A stretch of DNA of 64,000 nt from positions 273,660,468-273,724,467 of the forward strand of contig CM060950.1 of NCBI GenBank assembly GCA_030765055.1, written 5' to 3'. Both the position numbers and the translations under genes were made by a program. A model generated the notes under the pieces. The model saw only the letters and a list, made by a program, of their open reading frames with translations, was not told the DNA's origin and made no database searches. Position 1 is the first letter of the stretch. The number at the start of each line of letters is the position of its first letter. This document shows positions 59,018-64,000 of the stretch, in pieces. This stretch comes from Mantis religiosa (lineage: Eukaryota; Arthropoda; Insecta; Mantodea; Mantidae).

Positions 59018-60400
59018 CTATTTTGAGGACATGTTTCGCAAATCTTCGTTTGCATCTACGGCTCTTGTGCGACTGACGCTAGATCCAGCGGTGTGGGTAA
59101 TTCTGGGGTTGTTGCTGCCATCTGTTGATTTAGTGATGAACTGAAATGTGGGATTCTCTTCTAGCGGGATTTCAAAGTTCATTAGTTGGTTTTTATGTTT
59201 TTCTATGTATATCCTCTCCCATATGACGAGTTCACTATGTTTTTGTACGTATTTTAGTAATTCTGTGCTATCTTCAATTTCATGATTTTCAGACCAGAAA
59301 TGAGCTGCTATTGCGGACTTATCAATATTTTTGTATCTTAAGTGCCTGAAGTGTTCTTTCTTTCTAGTGCCTATGTTCCTTTTTGTCCTTCCTATGTAAA
59401 TTTTTTCACAGTCTTTACACTTAATTTTGTAAATGCCTGACTTTTCCTCTGGTTTTATCTTATCAGTATTATTACTGTGAAGTAGGTTTTTAATGTTGTA
59501 ATTGTTTTTTGGTGCCAATGTTATATTGTATTTCTTGAATATTTTTTGGAACTTTTTTGTGGCCCAGGGGTGGTAAGTAAATTTAGCAAATCTAGTTTCT
59601 TGTTTTATTGGTGTGAGAGCTGTGATCTGTTTTAATTTCTTTTGAAGTTTGAATAATTTTAGTTTTTTATCTACAAGGTTTTTTCCATATCCATTTTTAA
59701 TTGCAGTTTTTAAGATTTGATGGTATTCGTTTTGATATTCTTGCTGGCTGAGAGGTAGATTTACTAATCTGTGTGTCAGACTGTTGATGGTTGCATGTTT
59801 GTGTGGAATTGGGTTGAAACTATTTGCTTTGATGTAATTATCCGTGTGTGTTGCTTTTCTATGAATGCCAAATTCTAGTTTTTCATTGCCTTTTTTTATT
59901 TTAAGGTCTAAAAAAGGTAGAGTACAGTCCTCTTCAGTTTCTACTGTGAATTGTATGCTGGGTTCTTGCAGGTTGAGTAGTTTCAAAGCATCATCTATTA
60001 GTTTGTAGGGCACTATTGCAAAGATGTCGTCTACGTATCTGTACCATGTTTTAAAAATATGAGGGAAGGCTTTAGTAATATGTGTTTCGAAAAAGCTCAT
60101 GTATAGATTGGCCAAAAATGGTGATAGCGGGCTTCCCATAGCTAGTCCTGAAATTTGTTTGTAATATTTTCCATCGAAGACAAAATAATTTTGATGTATA
60201 CATAATTCAGTCATTGCCACATATTCTTCTATTGCATTGGCATCCAGGTTTATAGAATTTAGCCATTTTTTCAGTTGAATCAAAAGTTTGTCTAATGGAA
60301 TGCTAGGGAAGAGGGAGCGGACATCAAAGGATACTAAAGTGTCATGAGGTTTTAGTTTAAGATTTTGAATTTTTTTCTACCAGGTCTAAAGAGTTTTTTA
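59018..60400 (-). pseudogene. PLE-F RT and GIY-YIG nuclease, N-terminally truncated
   Basis: A single open frame of over 420 codons runs from about 60340 to 59018. It has SFDVRSLFPSIPLDKLL (motif A), QISGLAMGSPLSPFLANLYM, WYRYVDDIFAIVPYK (motif C) and LPFLDLKIKKGNEKLEFGIH. After a basic linker comes KSGIYKIKCKDCEKIYIGRT with GIY, a CxxC pair and YIG, then KRNIGTRKKEHFRHL and ERIYIEKHKNQLMNFEIPLE. An extra A in an A run near 60377 shifts the frame upstream, and RT fingers are missing. The C-terminal half is repeated in the right arm. Confidence 0.92.
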
Positions 60401-60457
60401 TACTCAGAGTATGGAATTGTGGAAAGGACTGAAATTTTTTGGTTAGCCATTTTGCAT

Positions 60458-61277
60458 TTACATCAAAGCAAATAGTTTCAACCCAATTCCACACAAACAT
60501 GCAACCATCAACAGTCTGACACACAGATTAGTAAATCTACCTCTCAGCCAGCAAGAATATCAAAACGAATACCATCAAATCTTAAAAACTGCAATTAAAA
60601 ATGGATATGGAAAAAACCTTGTAGATAAAAAACTAAAATTATTCAAACTTCAAAAGAAATTAAAACAGATCACAGCTCTCACACCAATAAAACAAGAAAC
60701 TAGATTTGCTAAATTTACTTACCACCCCTGGGCCACAAAAAAGTTCCAAAAAATATTCAAGAAATACAATATAACATTGGCACCAAAAAACAATTACAAC
60801 ATTAAAAACCTACTTCACAGTAATAATACTGATAAGATAAAACCAGAGGAAAAGTCAGGCATTTACAAAATTAAGTGTAAAGACTGTGAAAAAATTTACA
60901 TAGGAAGGACAAAAAGGAACATAGGCACTAGAAAGAAAGAACACTTCAGGCACTTAAGATACAAAAATATTGATAAGTCCGCAATAGCAGCTCATTTCTG
61001 GTCTGAAAATCATGAAATTGAAGATAGCACAGAATTACTAAAATACGTACAAAAACATAGTGAACTCGTCATATGGGAGAGGATATACATAGAAAAACAT
61101 AAAAACCAACTAATGAACTTTGAAATCCCGCTAGAAGAGAATCCCACATTTCAGTTCATCACTAAATCAACAGATGGCAGCAACAACCCCAGAATTACCC
61201 ACACCGCTGGATCTAGCGTCAGTCGCACAAGAGCCGTAGATGCAAACGAAGATTTGCGAAACATGTCCTCAAAATAG
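60458..61277 (+). pseudogene. PLE-F second copy: linker and GIY-YIG nuclease
   Basis: An open frame from the palindrome junction to 61277 reads YIKANSFNPIPHKHATINSL, then the linker and the full nuclease as in the left arm, with the same amino acids throughout. It has no start codon or RT, so it is a partial copy made on the opposite strand. All nuclease motifs are present. Confidence 0.92.
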
Positions 61278-61499
61278 GTACGAAAGTGAAGCAGATGTGT
61301 AAAAAATGCGACTCATCTAAAATTTAATAAAATATTTATTATTCACTTACAGACATCATTACAAATGTTTCAAGCTTTGTCAATTCTAATACATTTATAT
61401 TGATTAAATATTTACAATTTTACATATTTACAATTTTTTACATATAAAATTTAATACACAGTTGTATGAAAGATAATTGCAGATAGTACAGGTACACTT

Positions 61500-63185
61500 A
61501 TAGCTCGTCTAATCTATACAGACACCTTTCAATTAGGTATGCCTTTAATGCTGGCTTAAAGTTGTTCATATTTAACTGTTTTAATTGTGTAGGGAGCTTA
61601 TTGTACAGCATACCGCCAATTATAAAAGGATCTTTTTCAACGGCTTTCTTTGTAAGAGCTAGTCTAAAAGAATTATGCTGATTTCTTATATTATAACTAT
61701 GGTTGTCTCTGTTTCAAGTGGCCGCGCCGTGGCTCAGTGGTTAGACTTCTTGGCTCTCACCAAGGCGGCCCAGGTTCGATCCCAGGTGACTGAAAAGTGA
61801 GATTTGTGGTGGACAACATGGCATTGGGGCGGGTTTTCTCCTGGACCTCTGGTTTCCCCCGCCATCTCATTCCACCGGTGCTCCATCTTCATCTCATGTA
61901 TCATCAGTGTCACCGCCTCCGGTGCCGTATGTAGTAAAAGCGTGCGTTAAACACTACACATTTCATTTCTGTTTCAAGTTAGATCATATCAATCATCTAA
62001 GACCAGTAGTATAACCTTATACACATAGAGGGAGGCAACTGTTAATATATTTTGAGTTTTAAAAGTGTTTCTACATGATACCTTCCTTCCCATCTTGTAT
62101 ATAATTCTTAGGCTCATTTTTTGAAGTGTGAATATTCTATTCAGGTTTGAGATACCAGCACTGCCCCAAATTTCAATTCTGTAATTAATGTGGCTATGTA
62201 TCATCCCATAATAAGCAAGTTTTAGAACATCTGCTGTTAAATATTTGTATAACTTTCTTATTACATATATAGCTGTAATAATTTTTTTACATATTTTATC
62301 TGATTATGGAATTTTAAATTATTATTTAGCTGAAGACCCAAAAAATTCATAACTTTTACCTGTTCTGCTGCTTTTTCATTGATAGTTACATTAATAATGT
62401 TATCGCTGTTTCTAAGTTCAAATAACATAACTTTACTTTTCCCTGCATTAACATTTAGATTATTTTCCCTAAAATATTCAACCAGTGAATTTGTCTGTTC
62501 TTTTATATTATTTTGTAAACTAATTTCTGATTTATCCCAAAAATCAAGGATCTGTCATCCACTTTGCTATTGTTGAAATCTGGCATATCATTTACATAAC
62601 GTATGTATAGTAGAGGGCCAAGTACTGATCCTTGCAGTATTCCCAACCTAACATAGTCATAATTAGATGAAACTTTTTTGTAGTACTACCAAATTTATAT
62701 GCTATTTCTGTACACTGTTTATGCCCAGTTAGATAGGTTGTTAATAATTCTAATGTTTTCCCCTTATCCCATAATGCTGTAGTTTCAGAAGTAATGTTTT
62801 ATGGCACACACTATCGAAAATTTTTGACAGATCTAGGAACAATCCTGCTACATTGTCATTTTTCTTGAGTTGTGTTAGTATGTGATGGATAATATCTACC
62901 ATTACAGTCACAGTTGAAAATGTATTTCTAAATCCATGCTGGAAACTATTTAATATATTATGCTTTTCCAGGAAGCATAGCAACTGCTTAGCTATAATCT
63001 TCTCATACAATTTAGCAAGTACTGAGGTGAGTGTTATAGGCCTATAATTATTCTTATCATGATTGTTGCTATTTTTAAACACTGGCCTAACTATAGATGT
63101 TTTAAACATGAAACACACCTTTAGATAAAGAGTAATTTGTGAAGTGTTCTAGTATAGATACTAGATGTGGGCTGAATGTACTATC
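61500..63185 (-). pseudogene. LINE-F reverse transcriptase, broken
   Basis: It reads SIVRPVFKNSNNHDKNNYRP, LEKHNILNSFQHGFRNTFST, NVAGLFLDLSKIFDSVCHKT (motif A with Leu-Asp) and LKLQHYGIRG. After a frame change a motif B/C region is degraded (62640-62580). Then MIHSHINYRIEIWGSAGISN and, past the SINE, SFRLALTKKAVEKDPFIIGG. The catalytic motif C could not be read intact. Confidence 0.84.
61720..61967 (+). mobile_element. SINE-E copy
   Basis: Near full length, GGCCGCGCCGTGGCTCAGTG head and B box GGTTCGATCCC. A 12-bp duplication TCTGTTTCAAGT flanks it (61708-61719, 61968-61979). Same family as 14738-14984. Confidence 0.95.
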
Positions 63186-64000
63186 GGAAGAGGCCGAACA
63201 GAAGTTAGGCTTGAGACAGGGGTGCAAATTGAGTCCTATTCTATTCAGTTTATTTACAGATGGCATATTAGGGAGGGTTAAGGAAAGCAATGCCCACTGT
63301 CCAATAATAATGAACAAAGAGATTCCTGGTTTATTGTATGCGGATGATTTAATGGTAGGATTAATTTCTGTAATAGGTCTACAAAAATTAGTTGAGGTAA
63401 TTCATAGGTTTTGCACTGACTGGGGAATAAGAATAAACAGCAAAAAATAAAAAATAATGGTATTTCAAAGAGGAGAGGAATGGTTCATTGGAGATCAAAA
63501 GGTAGAAGTGGTAAAGGAATATGACTTTCTAGGTGTAAGGATGCGTAGCAGTGGAGGGTGGGCTGCACAAGCCAGAAAAGTGATAGCTAATGCAGGGCGG
63601 CAGTGACGGGTAACAATATGTAAACATAAACTGGAGATGTCAGTTAGATGGTTAGAAAGACTGTATGAAGGGGTCGTTGAATCCAGAACAATGTATGCAG
63701 TGGAGTTATGGGGCACATCAGAGATAGGAACACAATTAGACCAGATGTATGGATTGTTTTGCAAAGAACTATTAGGGCTGCCAAAATTGGCATCAAGAGA
63801 AGTGGCATTACTAGAGCTGGTTTAATCAAAAAGGAGGGGAATAATAATAGAGAGAATACTGAAATTCTGGTATAAGTGTATTATAGGGCAGAAAGGGGAA
63901 TTATTGAATCTGTGCATGAAGCAATACAAAAGCATTAAGAACACAAATAGTTGGTGGTCGGAATTGGAAAGAATGGTATTGAAGTTATGCATGGGAGATT
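63186..64000 (+). mobile_element. LINE-G, 5'-truncated LINE running off the window
   Basis: The plus strand encodes EQKLGLRQGCKLSPILFSLF (motif B), PGLLYADDLMVGLISVIGLQ (motif C intact), and from 63470 FIGDQKVEVVKEYDFLGVRM. After a stop near 63605, RWLERLYEGVVESRTMYAVE and LFCKELLGLPKLASREVALL follow. Similar words in LINE-B indicate one clade. The C-terminal part continues beyond 64000. Stops at 63448, 63605 and 63823 break it. Confidence 0.85.

Larger units (their letters stand above)
58919..61328. mobile_element. PLE-F, Penelope element with 873-bp inverted arms
   Basis: Left arm 58965-59837 and right arm 60458-61330 are complements with no difference seen by eye in the parts compared. 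The 620-bp spacer holds the single-copy RT part on the minus strand. A 12-bp duplication AAAATATTTATT flanks it (58907-58918, 61329-61340). The left end has a 45-bp extension (58919-58964) absent on the right, the same as at 630-671. It is the best preserved Penelope copy here. Confidence 0.93.
61341..63185 (-). mobile_element. LINE-F, 5'-truncated LINE
   Basis: It has RT motifs on the minus strand from ILEHFTNYSLSKGVF (63160) to the C-terminal NNFKPALKAYLIERCLYRLD (61510). Its L2/CR1-like order matches LINE-E though the sequence differs. A SINE-E copy lies in its 3' part. Its 3' end abuts the PLE-F duplication. Its 5' end meets LINE-G. Confidence 0.85.

Noticed and set aside
61720..61800. 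A tRNA-Glu-like gene
   Set aside because: It has a SINE body and 12-bp target duplications, so it is a retroposed SINE.

Overview
The window looks like part of a large, repeat-rich insect genome. The one convincing host coding exon belongs to the d4/DPF (BAF45) family. Almost everything else is transposable elements of kinds common in insects: Gypsy LTR elements, several LINE lineages, Penelope-like elements (PLEs), tRNA-derived SINEs, and hAT, piggyBac, Tc1, mariner and Harbinger DNA transposons. A blattodean or other polyneopteran source would fit the repeat load and long AT-rich stretches, but that is inference; nothing here fixes the species. No prokaryotic operon structure was found.

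Layout. 1-9.8 kb: an RTE-like LINE (LINE-A, minus) broken by a Penelope palindrome with a 14-bp target-site duplication (TSD), a tRNA-Val-like SINE, and a complete but defective Gypsy element (Gypsy-1, minus), which itself carries an unclassified 0.55-kb GC-rich insert. 9.8-13.1 kb: a Harbinger-type element (TTA TSD) with only a Myb-like ORF, flanked by a 185-bp direct repeat, then a short LINE 3' end. 13.6-20.8 kb: a PLE endonuclease fragment, a hAT element with a tRNA-Glu-like SINE inside, an inverted-ended PLE remnant, and a piggyBac element with matching 15-bp terminal inverted repeats (TIRs). 20.9-27.7 kb: a decayed LINE (LINE-B, minus) carrying at least four SINE pieces and two palindromic PLEs, one inserted in the other. 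28.95-29.24 kb: the d4/DPF exon (plus). 29.5-36.6 kb: a Tc1 element (minus) split by a second Gypsy element (Gypsy-2, plus). 36.7-38.4 kb: a second hAT. 40.1-42.4 kb: a TA-inserting DNA transposon inside a dimeric SINE, its catalytic core replaced by more SINE copies. 43.1-47.8 kb: mariner end, PLE fragment and an RNase H-bearing LINE (LINE-C) with a 15-bp TSD. 48.0-53.6 kb: a SINE with a long AAT tail, a LINE 3' end, a third hAT, and a compound microsatellite. 54-58.1 kb: an R1-like LINE (LINE-D) broken by a TA-inserting transposon, a small palindrome and a PLE palindrome. 58.8-64 kb: a PLE with near-identical 873-bp inverted arms, a LINE carrying a SINE, and the start of another LINE that runs off the window.

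How it fits together. No pathway is encoded. The informative content is the order of insertion: many elements have readable TSDs and TIRs, so nested relationships can be ordered. The most distinctive pattern is that PLE insertions here repeatedly end up as inverted dimers or foldbacks; at least six loci show it, at different ages. Nearly all transposon genes are frameshifted, truncated or interrupted by stops, so they are annotated as pseudogenes.
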